Of a stretch of 64,000 bases of DNA, positions 54,309 to 63,173 are shown piece after piece (position 1 is the first letter of the stretch; each line of letters begins with the position of its first letter). The translations under genes and the position numbers were made by a program. The stretch spans positions 1 to 64,000 of the forward strand of contig NZ_JACDOB010000006.1 in NCBI RefSeq assembly GCF_017656375.1, written 5' to 3'. Source of the stretch: Thermovirga sp. (GTDB lineage Bacteria; Synergistota; Synergistia; Synergistales; Thermovirgaceae). The notes under the pieces are model-generated. The model saw nothing but the letters and a program-made list of their open reading frames with translations. It had not been told where the DNA came from and made no database searches.

Positions 54309-54962
54309 ATTAGAGAGCCAAGATTATATACTACCTCGGCAGATTACGTATATCATGAAATTAGACACAGAATTATAACAAAGCAGTTGAAGCCTGGCCA
54401 AAGATTGCCGGAGGTAAATATAGCAGCGGAGATGGGAGTCAGTCGTACTCCTGTGAGAGAGGCGTTAAGGAGACTGGCGAGTGAAGGTCTCGTTATGATA
54501 ATACCTAATAGCGGAGCCCGTTTGGCATCTCCAAGCAGGAAGGAAATGGAGAACACATACGTAGTGAGAGAGGCCTTGGAGTGCTTGGCAGTTGGTTTGG
54601 CTGCGGAGAATATTACCGAGAGGTCTATCCGCAGGCTTGAGGATACCATAGCAGAGGAAGTAAGGGCGTTTGAGGAGAAGAACCTTGAGCTGTATTTGGA
54701 GGTAAATGAGGAATTTCACAGAATAATTGCTGATTCCAGCGGTAATAGGGTTTTGTCCGAATATATAGAGAACATTTTGGCGAGAACAAATGCTTATGTC
54801 ATGTTCTATGACCCGTTCTACGATATAGAGGACAACCCCAGTATTGACCAGCATAAAGAGATAGTAAAGGCTCTAAAAATGCGAGATAAAGCTAAAGCTG
54901 TAGAGCTCATGAGAGAGCATTTGAAGCTATCCTTGTTGGATCTCAAAAAACCTGAAGAATAA
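54309..54962 (+). CDS. GntR-family (FadR/FCD) transcriptional regulator with apparent ATT start
   Basis: The regulator needs an N-terminal winged helix (ADYVYHEIRHRIITKQLKPG, AAEMGVSRTPVREALRRL), followed by an FCD ligand domain (EFHRIIADSSGN, DQHKEIVKAL). The frame is open from 54294, but between there and TTG 54387 it holds no ATG, GTG or TTG. Starting at 54387 would delete the first helix of the DNA-binding domain. ATT 54309, six to eight bases after AGGGGGGAG, gives a normal 217-residue protein. The alternative is a base error near the GTG at 54304, which is out of frame. Confidence 0.8.
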   Translation: MREPRLYTTSADYVYHEIRHRIITKQLKPGQRLPEVNIAAEMGVSRTPVREALRRLASEGLVMIIPNSGARLASPSRKEMENTYVVREALECLAVGLAAENITERSIRRLEDTIAEEVRAFEEKNLELYLEVNEEFHRIIADSSGNRVLSEYIENILARTNAYVMFYDPFYDIEDNPSIDQHKEIVKALKMRDKAKAVELMREHLKLSLLDLKKPEE

Positions 54963-54996
54963 TTCTTGCAAACTGATATAGATTGGTTGGTCAGGA

Positions 54997-55028
54997 TGGT
55001 GGGAATAAATATTCCCACCGTTTTTTTT
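54997..55028 (+). terminator. Intrinsic terminator after the GntR regulator
   Basis: GGTGGGAAT (54998-55006) and ATTCCCACC (55011-55019) form a 9-bp stem with an AAAT loop, followed by eight T residues. Confidence 0.93.
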
Positions 55029-55118
55029 GCCAAATGTAGAAAAGGGAAGGGAAAATTACTTTTGAAGAGGCTATAATTAACATCATTAGATTTCAAGATC
55101 TGCAAAGGAGGACTTTAT

Positions 55119-56249
55119 ATGCCAGAAAGAGCGTTACCTTCTTTTGATTTGAAAAGGAATTTTAAGCGAGTAAAAGGGGAAATAGCAGAGGCAATAGAGA
55201 GAGTACTTGAAAGCCAGCACTTTATCCTTGGTCCGGAGGTAGAAAAATTCGAGGCGGAGATAGCTTCTTATTTAGGGGTTGAACATGCCATAGGCTGTGC
55301 CTCTGGATCTGATGCGCTGCTTTTAGCTCTCATGGCGCTGGACGTCTCGGAAAAAGATGAAGTTATAACTACACCATACACTTTCTTTGCAACTGCAAGC
55401 TGCATAGCCAGATTGGGTGCTAGGCCAGTTTTTGTGGATGTGGATCCCAAGACATACAATATTTCCATTGAAGGCATAAAGGAAGCCATATCGGAAAGAA
55501 CTAAAGTAATTCTTCCTGTTCATCTGTTTGGTCAGATGGCTAAAGTGGAGGAGATAAGGAAGGTTGCACCTGGAAAAACTATGGTAGAAGATGCAGCACA
55601 AGCCATTGGTGCCGTTCGGTTTATAGAAGAAAGAGGAGTTAAAGCTGGTACGGTAGGTGACTTGGCGTGTTTTTCTTTCTTTCCTACCAAGAATCTTGGT
55701 GCTTATGGAGATGGAGGCATGGTAGTAACAAGGTGTGAAAAACTTGCTGATAGGATTTCTAGACTTCGAGTTCATGGGGCAGGCTCTCAGTACATGCATG
55801 AAGAGATAGGCATAAACAGCAGATTAGATGCCATACAGGCTGCCATATTAAGAGTCAGGTTAAAACATCTTGAGGTTTGGAACGAGGAGAGAAGGAAAGC
55901 AGCGGCTCGCTATAATCTGTTGATTGCTGAGAAAGGATTAGAAGAGTGGGTGGCTGTGCCTGAGACTGAAGAAAATAACCATCACACGTATCACCAATAT
56001 GTGGTTCGTTGCAAGAGACGAGATGATTTGCAGGAGTTTTTGAAAGGCAAAGGCATAACTACTAGAGTTTACTATCCAGTACCACTACATATGCAAAAGT
56101 GTTTTGAATACCTTGGGTACAAACAAGGCCAGTTTCCTGTAGCGGAGATGCTTTCCAAGGAAAGCCTGGCCCTTCCAATGTTTCCTGAGATCAAGCCAGA
56201 AGAACAGGAATGGGTAGTAGAAAATATTAGGCAATTCTACTTAAAATAA
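55119..56249 (+). CDS. DegT/DnrJ/EryC1/StrS-family sugar aminotransferase
   Basis: PLP enzyme of 376 residues that puts an amino group on a nucleotide-linked keto sugar. Motifs: LGPEVEKFEAEIASYLGVEH, ASGSDALLLAL, TPYTFFATASCIARLG, EDAAQAIGA and the PLP lysine in FSFFPTKNLGAYGDGGM. It probably contributes to LPS or surface glycan synthesis. No partner sugar genes are adjacent. It has its own SD (AAAGGAGG) and follows a terminator. Confidence 0.92.
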   Translation: MPERALPSFDLKRNFKRVKGEIAEAIERVLESQHFILGPEVEKFEAEIASYLGVEHAIGCASGSDALLLALMALDVSEKDEVITTPYTFFATASCIARLGARPVFVDVDPKTYNISIEGIKEAISERTKVILPVHLFGQMAKVEEIRKVAPGKTMVEDAAQAIGAVRFIEERGVKAGTVGDLACFSFFPTKNLGAYGDGGMVVTRCEKLADRISRLRVHGAGSQYMHEEIGINSRLDAIQAAILRVRLKHLEVWNEERRKAAARYNLLIAEKGLEEWVAVPETEENNHHTYHQYVVRCKRRDDLQEFLKGKGITTRVYYPVPLHMQKCFEYLGYKQGQFPVAEMLSKESLALPMFPEIKPEEQEWVVENIRQFYLK

Positions 56250-56260
56250 TTTGACTTTTA

Positions 56261-56289
56261 TTGACTAAACTTGCTGTGTGATGTAAAAT
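56261..56289 (+). promoter_or_regulatory. Promoter of the Zn-peptidase gene
   Basis: TTGACT (56261-56266) and TAAAAT (56284-56289) are separated by 17 bases, just after the DegT gene. Confidence 0.62.
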
Positions 56290-56335
56290 TACGCAGAGCG
56301 AAGAGTTTGGATTTTTTATGAATGGAGGTGTCTAT

Positions 56336-57028
56336 ATGCTTTTCCCATTCTTTTTCGACCCTACAATTATATTGCTTTTGCCAGCTCTCTTTTTGGCGTT
56401 TTGGGCACAGATGAAGGTGAAGGGGGCTTATGCTGAATACAGTAGGGTTGCCACCACGCGAGGAATTAGGGCGCAGGAAGCAGCCCGCATGATCCTTGAT
56501 AGTTTTGGTTTGAGGAACGTGGCAATTGAACCTGTGCCAGGCAACCTGACGGATCACTATGATCCCAGGTCTAAGACGTTGCGGCTGTCTGAAGGAGTAT
56601 ACAATAGCCCAAGCATAGCGGCTATAGGCATAGCAGCCCATGAGGCAGGACATGCTTTGCAAGACATGGATGGATATGCGCCTCTTAGGTTAAGGAACAT
56701 GGTCGTGCCAGTGGCGAATCTTGGCTCGGGTTTGGCTTTTCCCTTGTTTTTTATAGGGTTTTTGTTTGGTTCACCCACGATGATGGATATAGGGATTTTG
56801 TTTTTTATTGGGGTTCTTGTATTTCATTTGGTTACGTTGCCTGTAGAGTTTAACGCCAGTGGCAGGGCAATCAAAGTTCTTGCGGGGACTGGTATGTTTA
56901 CGCAGGACGAACTTCATGGAGCGAAGAAGGTATTAGATGCTGCTGCTCTTACTTATGTGGCAGCTACAGTTATGGCTGCTATGCAGCTTCTAAGGTTGAT
57001 CATGTTGAGGGGGATGCGCAGCGACTAG
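56336..57028 (+). CDS. YugP-family membrane zinc metallopeptidase
   Basis: Protein of 230 residues. An N-terminal helix (about 7-25), the zinc motif AAHEAGHALQDMDGY near residue 105, two to three further membrane helices and the LPVEFNASGRAIKVL segment define the Zn_peptidase_2 (YugP) family, whose role is not established. TGGAGGTG directs ATG 56336; the earlier ATG at 56318 lies before the SD. Confidence 0.9.
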   Translation: MLFPFFFDPTIILLLPALFLAFWAQMKVKGAYAEYSRVATTRGIRAQEAARMILDSFGLRNVAIEPVPGNLTDHYDPRSKTLRLSEGVYNSPSIAAIGIAAHEAGHALQDMDGYAPLRLRNMVVPVANLGSGLAFPLFFIGFLFGSPTMMDIGILFFIGVLVFHLVTLPVEFNASGRAIKVLAGTGMFTQDELHGAKKVLDAAALTYVAATVMAAMQLLRLIMLRGMRSD

Positions 57029-57084
57029 TGAGAAGGTTTATAGCGCTTTTGCTCTTGCGTTATGCTCCTATGAATGGTGATAGT

Positions 57085-57114
57085 ATAATAGGGTGGCGGA
57101 TGTCACCCTATTAT
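57085..57114. promoter_or_regulatory. Perfect 11-bp inverted repeat between the protease and DUF6391 genes
   Basis: ATAATAGGGTG (57085-57095) and CACCCTATTAT (57104-57114) enclose an 8-base loop. The left arm overlaps a TATAAT (57084-57089). There is no T-run, so it may be an operator or a weak terminator. Confidence 0.5.
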
Positions 57115-57168
57115 GTTCCTTTGGGGTTGGTAAAGTATTTGGTTTGTTCAGATTAGGAGGAAATAGTT

Positions 57169-57861
57169 ATGCCTCTTTTGATTCTTGGGATTTTATTTCT
57201 TTTTGTTATGCCCTGGTTAGGTGTTTTATTTTTGGGTTTTGCTCTGCTCCTTTTTATCCTTATTCCCCTAGGTTTTGCGGCAAAATCTTTAGTTTGGCTC
57301 TTTATAGGTCCTAAAGAGCTTTTTAAGGTTATGTCTAACAAGAAAGTCAGGAAAAACCATGCCCTTGAACATGCCACCATTAATGTTATAGAAGAAAGAT
57401 ATGGAATAGATATGCTTTCTGGTATATCTACGGAAGAGGGTTTTTCTGTAAATGGGCCAGTTTCACCTGCAATTGCCCTATCTGCGGCATCAGAGGCCTT
57501 GGCTAGGTTAAAAAGAGGCGAGAAGGGTTTAGCTATACATGCAAGGTGTGGCACCACTATAGTGGTTGTCAACACTTTGTCTTCCTTGATCTTTATTTTA
57601 GCTCTCATAGCTACTGATAGCCTTGGGTTATGGACTGTTTTGTTAGCCATCTCAGTTTCATGGTTGTTAGGGCCTTATATGAGCCGATTGGCTCAAGCCC
57701 ATATTACCACTTTAGCGGAAGTTGATGACATAGTTATAGCCGGAGCGGAAGTTAAGCCTAGGGAGATTGGCGTGTGGAGTATGAGGTTTTTGGTGCCGGG
57801 AGAGATATTTATAAGGACTCGGACATTAGGTGAACCTTTAAAGGTGGAGGTTTTGGATTAA
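57169..57861 (+). CDS. DUF6391-like membrane protein
   Basis: Protein of 230 residues with two N-terminal helices (about 1-45), a conserved NHALEHATINVIEERYG segment near residue 65, a soluble part and another hydrophobic pair at about 140-175. The HALEHAT motif fits DUF6391, a family without known function. TAGGAGGAAATAGTT precedes the ATG. Its TAA overlaps the rsmB ATG by one base. Confidence 0.75.
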   Translation: MPLLILGILFLFVMPWLGVLFLGFALLLFILIPLGFAAKSLVWLFIGPKELFKVMSNKKVRKNHALEHATINVIEERYGIDMLSGISTEEGFSVNGPVSPAIALSAASEALARLKRGEKGLAIHARCGTTIVVVNTLSSLIFILALIATDSLGLWTVLLAISVSWLLGPYMSRLAQAHITTLAEVDDIVIAGAEVKPREIGVWSMRFLVPGEIFIRTRTLGEPLKVEVLD

Positions 57862-59183
57862 TGAGAGGTATAGAAGCGGCCCTTGCTGTTTGGAGGAAAA
57901 TAAACGAAGGTTCTTTTGCCAGCGAAGTTTTGAGGAAAAAATCTCATGATCTTCCTGAAGGAGACAGGATTTTAGCTGCTTCATTGGTGTATGGGGCTAT
58001 GCGTAGGGCTATTTTCTGGAAGCACTTGGCGAAGAAATATTCGGGGCGGCCGCTTAGGGAGTTTTCTCCGGCAGCAGGAGATGCTGTGGTTTTAGGTATT
58101 GCGGGCATAGCAGAGTTGCGTAAGTTCCCTGTGGCTTCGTTGGTGAATGCTTTGGTTGAGTTTGTGAAAAAGAACGGATTCAGAAAAGAGGTTCCTGTGG
58201 TCAATGCCGTTCTTAGGAGAGCAGCAAGAGAAGCGCGAAAGGATCTTAAGAAATATTTAAGCAGTCCTCAGCTGAAGGATTTGTGCCTTGCGTGCGGAGT
58301 CCCCTATTGGGTGGGGACCAGTTTGAGCGATAATTGGGGAAGGAAGGAAGCTAGGCAACTTTTGAAACTCATGACGATGAGAGCTTATGTTTCCTTGAGA
58401 GTCTCTCCAGGTGCAGATGAGAATGAAATTGTATCTAAACTAAGGGAGACGGGATACAAGGTTTGGAAATCTCCTATGATTGATTACTCCTTGAGGATGG
58501 CTTCGTCTGTTTTTCCCCCTAACCTATATGGTTACAGCGAAGGATTGGTGACACCCCAAACTGAGTCTTCTATGATGGTGGCGGAAGTTGTTGCGTCGAA
58601 TTACGAAGGGGGGCTAATCCTTGATATGTGTTGTGGAAGGGGAATAAAGACAACGCAAATTGCCCAAATTTTAGGAGATGCTCCCATAGAGGCCTGGGAG
58701 TTGTCTCAAGGGAGAATAAGTGCAGCGGAAAGAGAATTAGAAAGACTTAAATTAAAGAAGAGATCCATTGTTCTTAAGAGAGGAAATGCTCTTGAGCTTG
58801 AACCAGACGAAAGGCCTTCTTTGGTCTTTGTAGATGTTCCTTGCAGTGGCAGCGGAACCTGGGCGAGACATCCAGATGGGAAAATGCGTCAGAATAAAGA
58901 TAAGCTTGAGCATCTTTCTGCGTTGCAGGGCTCCATGCTTTGTAGGGCTCTTGAGATGGTGAAGCCTGGAGGTAAAGTAGTCTATTCAACATGTAGTTTG
59001 CTTAGAGCTGAAAATGAATTGGTGGTGGGTGAGGCTGCAGGGAAGGTGTCTGGTGTAGTTGAAATTCCGTTGAGTAGACCATATGATTATGCGAGACGCG
59101 GCAGGCCTTGGGGGTATTATATTTGGCCAGCTTTGCCATGGGTTGATGGGTTTTATATGGCAGTTCTTAAAAAACGCCCTTAG
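57861..59183 (+). CDS. rsmB: 16S rRNA (cytosine-967-C5)-methyltransferase RsmB
   Basis: Enzyme of 440 residues. A NusB-like RNA-binding domain (about 1-140, ASLVYGAMRRAIFWKHL) precedes a SAM methyltransferase with LDMCCGRGIKTTQIAQIL, the PCSGSGTWARHPD motif and the catalytic Cys in YSTCSLLRAENE. It begins the block rsmB-PASTA-rpe, the order known from Firmicutes chromosomes where prpC, prkC and rsgA lie between rsmB and rpe. Confidence 0.93.
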   Translation: MRGIEAALAVWRKINEGSFASEVLRKKSHDLPEGDRILAASLVYGAMRRAIFWKHLAKKYSGRPLREFSPAAGDAVVLGIAGIAELRKFPVASLVNALVEFVKKNGFRKEVPVVNAVLRRAAREARKDLKKYLSSPQLKDLCLACGVPYWVGTSLSDNWGRKEARQLLKLMTMRAYVSLRVSPGADENEIVSKLRETGYKVWKSPMIDYSLRMASSVFPPNLYGYSEGLVTPQTESSMMVAEVVASNYEGGLILDMCCGRGIKTTQIAQILGDAPIEAWELSQGRISAAERELERLKLKKRSIVLKRGNALELEPDERPSLVFVDVPCSGSGTWARHPDGKMRQNKDKLEHLSALQGSMLCRALEMVKPGGKVVYSTCSLLRAENELVVGEAAGKVSGVVEIPLSRPYDYARRGRPWGYYIWPALPWVDGFYMAVLKKRP

Positions 59184-59194
59184 GAGGTTAAGTA

Positions 59195-60298
59195 ATGCGC
59201 AGTATTGTAAAAATAGCCTTGCTTGTAACTATTTTGGTAATAATAGGTTCAGGGGCTTTCGCCATTTACTCAGTTTTTTGGGGATTCAGGGATGCAGCGG
59301 TTCCAAACTTAGAGGGAATGAAAGTTGCTGATGCGGCTTCGCTCATAGAGGGAAAGGGAATAAAGCTGAGAATAGACGAAGTTGATTCTGTGCAGCCAGA
59401 GGGCACTATTGTCGAACAGTGGCCCAAAGCCGGAAGCATGGTAAAAAAGGGGCAAATTGTAATACTGAAAGTGAGTCGTGGAGGGGCAAGGCTACCTCTG
59501 CCAGACGTGAGAGGTATGGAGTATGGCCAGTGTGTGACCTTGCTTAAAGAAAAGGGGTTTGTTGTAGGAGAAATAGTGAGAATTCATAGTAACGCAAGAC
59601 CAGCTGGTGTTGTCATTGCCCAAAGCCCTGCGGCTCCGGCGTTGGTGCCACAGAATAAGCCTATTGACTTGTTGGTTAGCCTTGGGCCAAGCCGGGTCGA
59701 TGGCAAGGTTAAGGTCCCTAATGTTTTAGATAGAAGCGAAAAAATTGCAAGACAAATTTTGGGACAAAGCGGACTTAGGGTTGGTGCGGTCAAGTTTCGT
59801 TACACCCTTTTAACTCCTCCGGGCATGGTTATGGATATGGCTCCAAGGCCAGGAGTGGAGGTTGCTGAAGGTAGCTCTGTTGTCCTTTATGTGGCGACTT
59901 CAAAAAAGCCAAGTACTCCTGAGAAGAAGACCGTACTAAAGGAGCCTAAGAAAGAGCCAGAAAAAATTGAAAGTGTTGTATCTAACAGCAAACCTTCAAA
60001 AGTTGAAAAAGAAGAAGAAAGTGCTGGTGCGCCTACAAGCGCAACATCTACAGGGAGCCCTTCTGGCCAAGAATCTAAAGAATCTACAAAGATTGCAAAG
60101 ATTAGGTATCAGGTTCCTCCGTTGGCGAAACCTATGGAATTGAAAATTGAGCTCATTGACAAAAAGGGAGTCAAGACGATTTTGAAAAGGCAAGTTAATT
60201 CTGGAGAATATATATCTATTGATGCACCCTTTGTGGGAGATGCAGCAGTGACTATTTATCTAGGAGGACAGTTCGTATGGCAAGATCGTTATCGATAA
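59195..60298 (+). CDS. Stand-alone PASTA-domain membrane protein
   Basis: Protein of 367 residues: one N-terminal helix (about 7-28), three PASTA repeats (beginning VPNLEGMKVADAASLIEGKG, LPDVRGMEYGQCVTLLKEKG, VPNVLDRSEKIARQILGQSG), a long Lys/Pro/Glu/Ser-rich linker (about 235-300) and a small C-terminal domain. PASTA repeats bind peptidoglycan fragments. In Firmicutes they form the outer part of the kinase PrkC encoded at this same place; here there is no kinase domain. The 3' end overlaps rpe by 22 bases. Confidence 0.9.
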   Translation: MRSIVKIALLVTILVIIGSGAFAIYSVFWGFRDAAVPNLEGMKVADAASLIEGKGIKLRIDEVDSVQPEGTIVEQWPKAGSMVKKGQIVILKVSRGGARLPLPDVRGMEYGQCVTLLKEKGFVVGEIVRIHSNARPAGVVIAQSPAAPALVPQNKPIDLLVSLGPSRVDGKVKVPNVLDRSEKIARQILGQSGLRVGAVKFRYTLLTPPGMVMDMAPRPGVEVAEGSSVVLYVATSKKPSTPEKKTVLKEPKKEPEKIESVVSNSKPSKVEKEEESAGAPTSATSTGSPSGQESKESTKIAKIRYQVPPLAKPMELKIELIDKKGVKTILKRQVNSGEYISIDAPFVGDAAVTIYLGGQFVWQDRYR

Positions 60299-60981
60299 AT
60301 GATGGAGAAGTGCTAATAGCTCCTTCTGTGCTTTCGGCAAATCCATTGAGGATGGCCGAGGCGGTGGAGGGCCTTTCGGGAGAATACGATTTGCTCCATG
60401 TAGATATAATGGATGGCCATTTTGTTCCGAACCTTTCTTATGGCCCCGATCTAGTTAGGAGGATGAGGCAAGAGTGGCCAGAAGTGACTTTAGATACCCA
60501 TCTAATGGTTGAAAACCCGGAGCAGTTTATAGATGTCTTCGCTGAGGCAGGGACCGATATATTAACTGTACATGTGGAAGTGGCTCCTCACTTGCATAGG
60601 TTAATTGAGATGATAAGAGCAAGAGGCTGTATCCCCGGGGTGAGTATTAATCCAGCTACACCTGTGGAGTGGTTGAAGCCTGTGCTCCCGATGGTAGGAC
60701 TTGTGCTTGTGATGTCGGTGAATCCAGGTTTTGGGGGGCAGTCCTTCATCCCTCAAGTTTTGTCAAAAGTCAAAGCCTTGTCGTGCTGGAAGAAAGCCGG
60801 ATCCTTTGACTATCTCATAGAGGTGGATGGGGGAGTGACGCCTCAAAATGTTGGAGAGGTGGTGAAGGCAGGCTGCGACGTGGTGGTGGCGGGCAGCACG
60901 ATTTTCAAAGCTTCGTCGCCATCTGATACGGCTAGGCTGTTAAAAAAAATAGCTGTGGAGGCGAAAAGAAGTGGAAGATGA
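60277..60981 (+). CDS. rpe: Ribulose-phosphate 3-epimerase
   Basis: TIM-barrel epimerase of 234 residues in the pentose phosphate pathway. Motifs: APSVLSANPLRMAEAVEGL, DIMDGHFVPNLSYGP (metal His/Asp), DTHLMVENPEQF, MSVNPGFGGQSF and EVDGGVTPQN. The ATG lies inside the PASTA gene, nine bases after AGGAGG. The rodZ-like gene overlaps its end by 11 bases. Confidence 0.96.
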   Translation: MARSLSINDGEVLIAPSVLSANPLRMAEAVEGLSGEYDLLHVDIMDGHFVPNLSYGPDLVRRMRQEWPEVTLDTHLMVENPEQFIDVFAEAGTDILTVHVEVAPHLHRLIEMIRARGCIPGVSINPATPVEWLKPVLPMVGLVLVMSVNPGFGGQSFIPQVLSKVKALSCWKKAGSFDYLIEVDGGVTPQNVGEVVKAGCDVVVAGSTIFKASSPSDTARLLKKIAVEAKRSGR

Positions 60982-61852
60982 GAGAAAGGTTGCTGCAGAG
61001 CTTGGTGAAAGAGTAAGAGAGAAACGGGAATCTTTGGGGCTGACTCTTGATGATATAAACAAGAAAACCAAGATACGAAAGGCCTTTCTAGAAGCTATAG
61101 AGGAAGGGAATCTTAAGATCCTTTCAGGAATAATCTATGTCAAAGGATTTATAAAAACATATCTCAAAGCCATAAATGCTGAAGGGCTTTATTCTGAATA
61201 TGAGAAGTTGCTAAATTCCCTTGCGGCAGAGCGTGAAAACAAAAATTTAGAAAAAATGGTCGATTACATGCCTCCACAGAAGCGCTTCAGAAAACCATCA
61301 AGGTGGTGGATCTATAGCGCTTTGCTTATTTTACTAGTGGCCTCGGGCTTTATGGTTTGGCAGGAAAGGGAACAGATCAGGATGAAATCCAAATTGGTGT
61401 TAGAACAGAAAAATAGTTCAACGGCCAAATCCGTTACTCCCGTAGCAGATATCGCCTCTTCAGATGATATGGTTGTGTCTAAAAGTGTAAACGCTGAAGA
61501 GGCTTCGTTACCGCAGGAAATAGAAACAGAGCAAGTTGAGCCTAACGTCGAAGTGGTAGAGAAAAAACAGGACCGACAAAAGGATCCGGTAAAGCAGGAA
61601 AAGCTTTTAACCATGAAGTTTGATGGACCTTGCTGGATTAGGATAACTAAAGGGGAAAAAGTGATTTTTCAGGGAACCCTTAAGAAGGGACAAAAGAAGG
61701 ACGTCCTAGTCGATATCCCTGTTAACATAAGGTATGGTAATGCTGGTGCGGTCCAGAATCTTTGGAATGGAGAGCTGAAGGAAAAGATAGGACAAAAAGG
61801 CGAGGTAGTAACTTACGAATACCTCCCTGATGGAACTATGAGAAGGATGTAG
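60971..61852 (+). CDS. rodZ: RodZ-like HTH/DUF4115 membrane protein
   Basis: Protein of 293 residues: a Xre-type helix-turn-helix (about 8-80, GERVREKRESLGLTLDDINK), a basic stretch, one membrane helix (WWIYSALLILLVASGFMVW, about 115-133), a flexible acidic linker and a C-terminal DUF4115 domain (MKFDGPCWIRITKGEKVIF). RodZ ties the MreB cytoskeleton to the membrane and sets cell shape. GTG start nine bases after GGAGG. Neighbours rimO, pgpA and cinA match the common rodZ-cinA neighbourhood. Confidence 0.88.
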   Translation: MEDERKVAAELGERVREKRESLGLTLDDINKKTKIRKAFLEAIEEGNLKILSGIIYVKGFIKTYLKAINAEGLYSEYEKLLNSLAAERENKNLEKMVDYMPPQKRFRKPSRWWIYSALLILLVASGFMVWQEREQIRMKSKLVLEQKNSSTAKSVTPVADIASSDDMVVSKSVNAEEASLPQEIETEQVEPNVEVVEKKQDRQKDPVKQEKLLTMKFDGPCWIRITKGEKVIFQGTLKKGQKKDVLVDIPVNIRYGNAGAVQNLWNGELKEKIGQKGEVVTYEYLPDGTMRRM

Positions 61853-61859
61853 ATGTGAG

Positions 61860-63173
61860 ATGACTGAGAAGAAAGTATTCATTTTGAGCCTTGGATGCGC
61901 AAAAAATCAGGTTGATAGTGAGACTTTGGCAGGAGTGCTCAAAGGAGCAGGATTTTCTCTTGTAGAGAAGATGGAAGATGCTCAAATAGCCATAGTAAAT
62001 ACCTGTGGTTTTATTCAACCTGCAGTAGAAGAGAGTATAGATGCTATCCTGGATTTAGAGGAACTGAAAAGAGCTTACTCTTTGGAGAAAATAGGGGTAG
62101 TGGGTTGCCTTCTGAATAGATATGGAGAAGAATTAAAAAAAGAGTTGCCCATGGTAGATTTTTGGGCTGAGGCTGGACAATGGGAGGCCTTGCTAGCCGA
62201 TATGGGAAGTTCCGCAGGAGAAGCTTTCCAGGAAGTGCTTCCAGGTCACTCTGTATGGAGCAGATATCTTAAAATAAGCGAAGGTTGCAGTAACAATTGT
62301 TCTTACTGCATGATACCTTCCATAAGAGGTCCTTTACGAAGTTTTGCAGTGAACGAGATACTTAGCAGAGCAGAGTTTTTGGTAGAGCAAGGCGCCCGTG
62401 AGATATGCCTTGTTGGACAAGACTTGACTGCCTATGGGATGGACTGGGACGGGAAATCCCATTTGTTGAGGTTGATAGAAGTTCTGAACGATAAGTTTAG
62501 TGGTTCGAAAATTTGGTTTCGCTTGCTTTATCTTCACCCTGCCAGAGTCAATAGAGATATTATTTCAGCGGTAGTTTCAAGCGATGTTTTCCTAAATTAC
62601 CTTGATATGCCACTTCAACATGTAGACCCTGAAATATTAGCCAAGATGAACAGGGGCGCTTTTTCAGAAAAAGATCTGAGAATGCCCTTTGAAGTGGCGA
62701 GGGAGCTAGATCCGGATTTCACCTTAAGGACTACTTTTATGGCAGGGTTTCCCGGTGAAACGGAAGAGCATCATAGTAAGGTTTTGGATTTTATAGAGGA
62801 AATCCAATTGGATCGTGTTGGAGTTTTTACTTTTTACGAAGAAGAAGGTGCAAAGGCGGCGTTAATGCCCGAGCAAGTGCCTGTTTCTGTGAGGGAACGG
62901 AGAGCTTCTGAGATCTTGGAACTTCAGTCTGAGATATCCTATAGGAGGCAACAGAGATTCGTAGGAAAAACGTTGGAGGCATTGGTGGAGGATAAAGTTG
63001 AAGAAGATGGCAAGAAAGCGTGGGGAAGGACTTATAGGGATGCTCCGGAAGTGGATGGCTTGGTTGAGATTGCATCTGATAAAAACCTCCAACCTGGGAG
63101 CTTTGTGAAGGTGAAAATAAAAGAGGTTTACGAACATGATATGGCGGGGGAGGCAGTAGAGCGTGAAGATTGA
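61860..63173 (+). CDS. rimO: Ribosomal protein S12 methylthiotransferase RimO
   Basis: Radical-SAM enzyme of 437 residues that methylthiolates an Asp of ribosomal protein S12. The N-terminal cluster Cys are in SLGCAKNQVDSE, NTCGFI and VVGCLLNRYG. The radical-SAM triad is CSNNCSYC near residue 145, and a C-terminal TRAM domain follows (VGKTLEALVEDKVEEDGKKA). The LGCAKNQVDSE form points to RimO rather than MiaB. The start ATG lies seven bases after the rodZ stop. Confidence 0.95.
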   Translation: MTEKKVFILSLGCAKNQVDSETLAGVLKGAGFSLVEKMEDAQIAIVNTCGFIQPAVEESIDAILDLEELKRAYSLEKIGVVGCLLNRYGEELKKELPMVDFWAEAGQWEALLADMGSSAGEAFQEVLPGHSVWSRYLKISEGCSNNCSYCMIPSIRGPLRSFAVNEILSRAEFLVEQGAREICLVGQDLTAYGMDWDGKSHLLRLIEVLNDKFSGSKIWFRLLYLHPARVNRDIISAVVSSDVFLNYLDMPLQHVDPEILAKMNRGAFSEKDLRMPFEVARELDPDFTLRTTFMAGFPGETEEHHSKVLDFIEEIQLDRVGVFTFYEEEGAKAALMPEQVPVSVRERRASEILELQSEISYRRQQRFVGKTLEALVEDKVEEDGKKAWGRTYRDAPEVDGLVEIASDKNLQPGSFVKVKIKEVYEHDMAGEAVERED

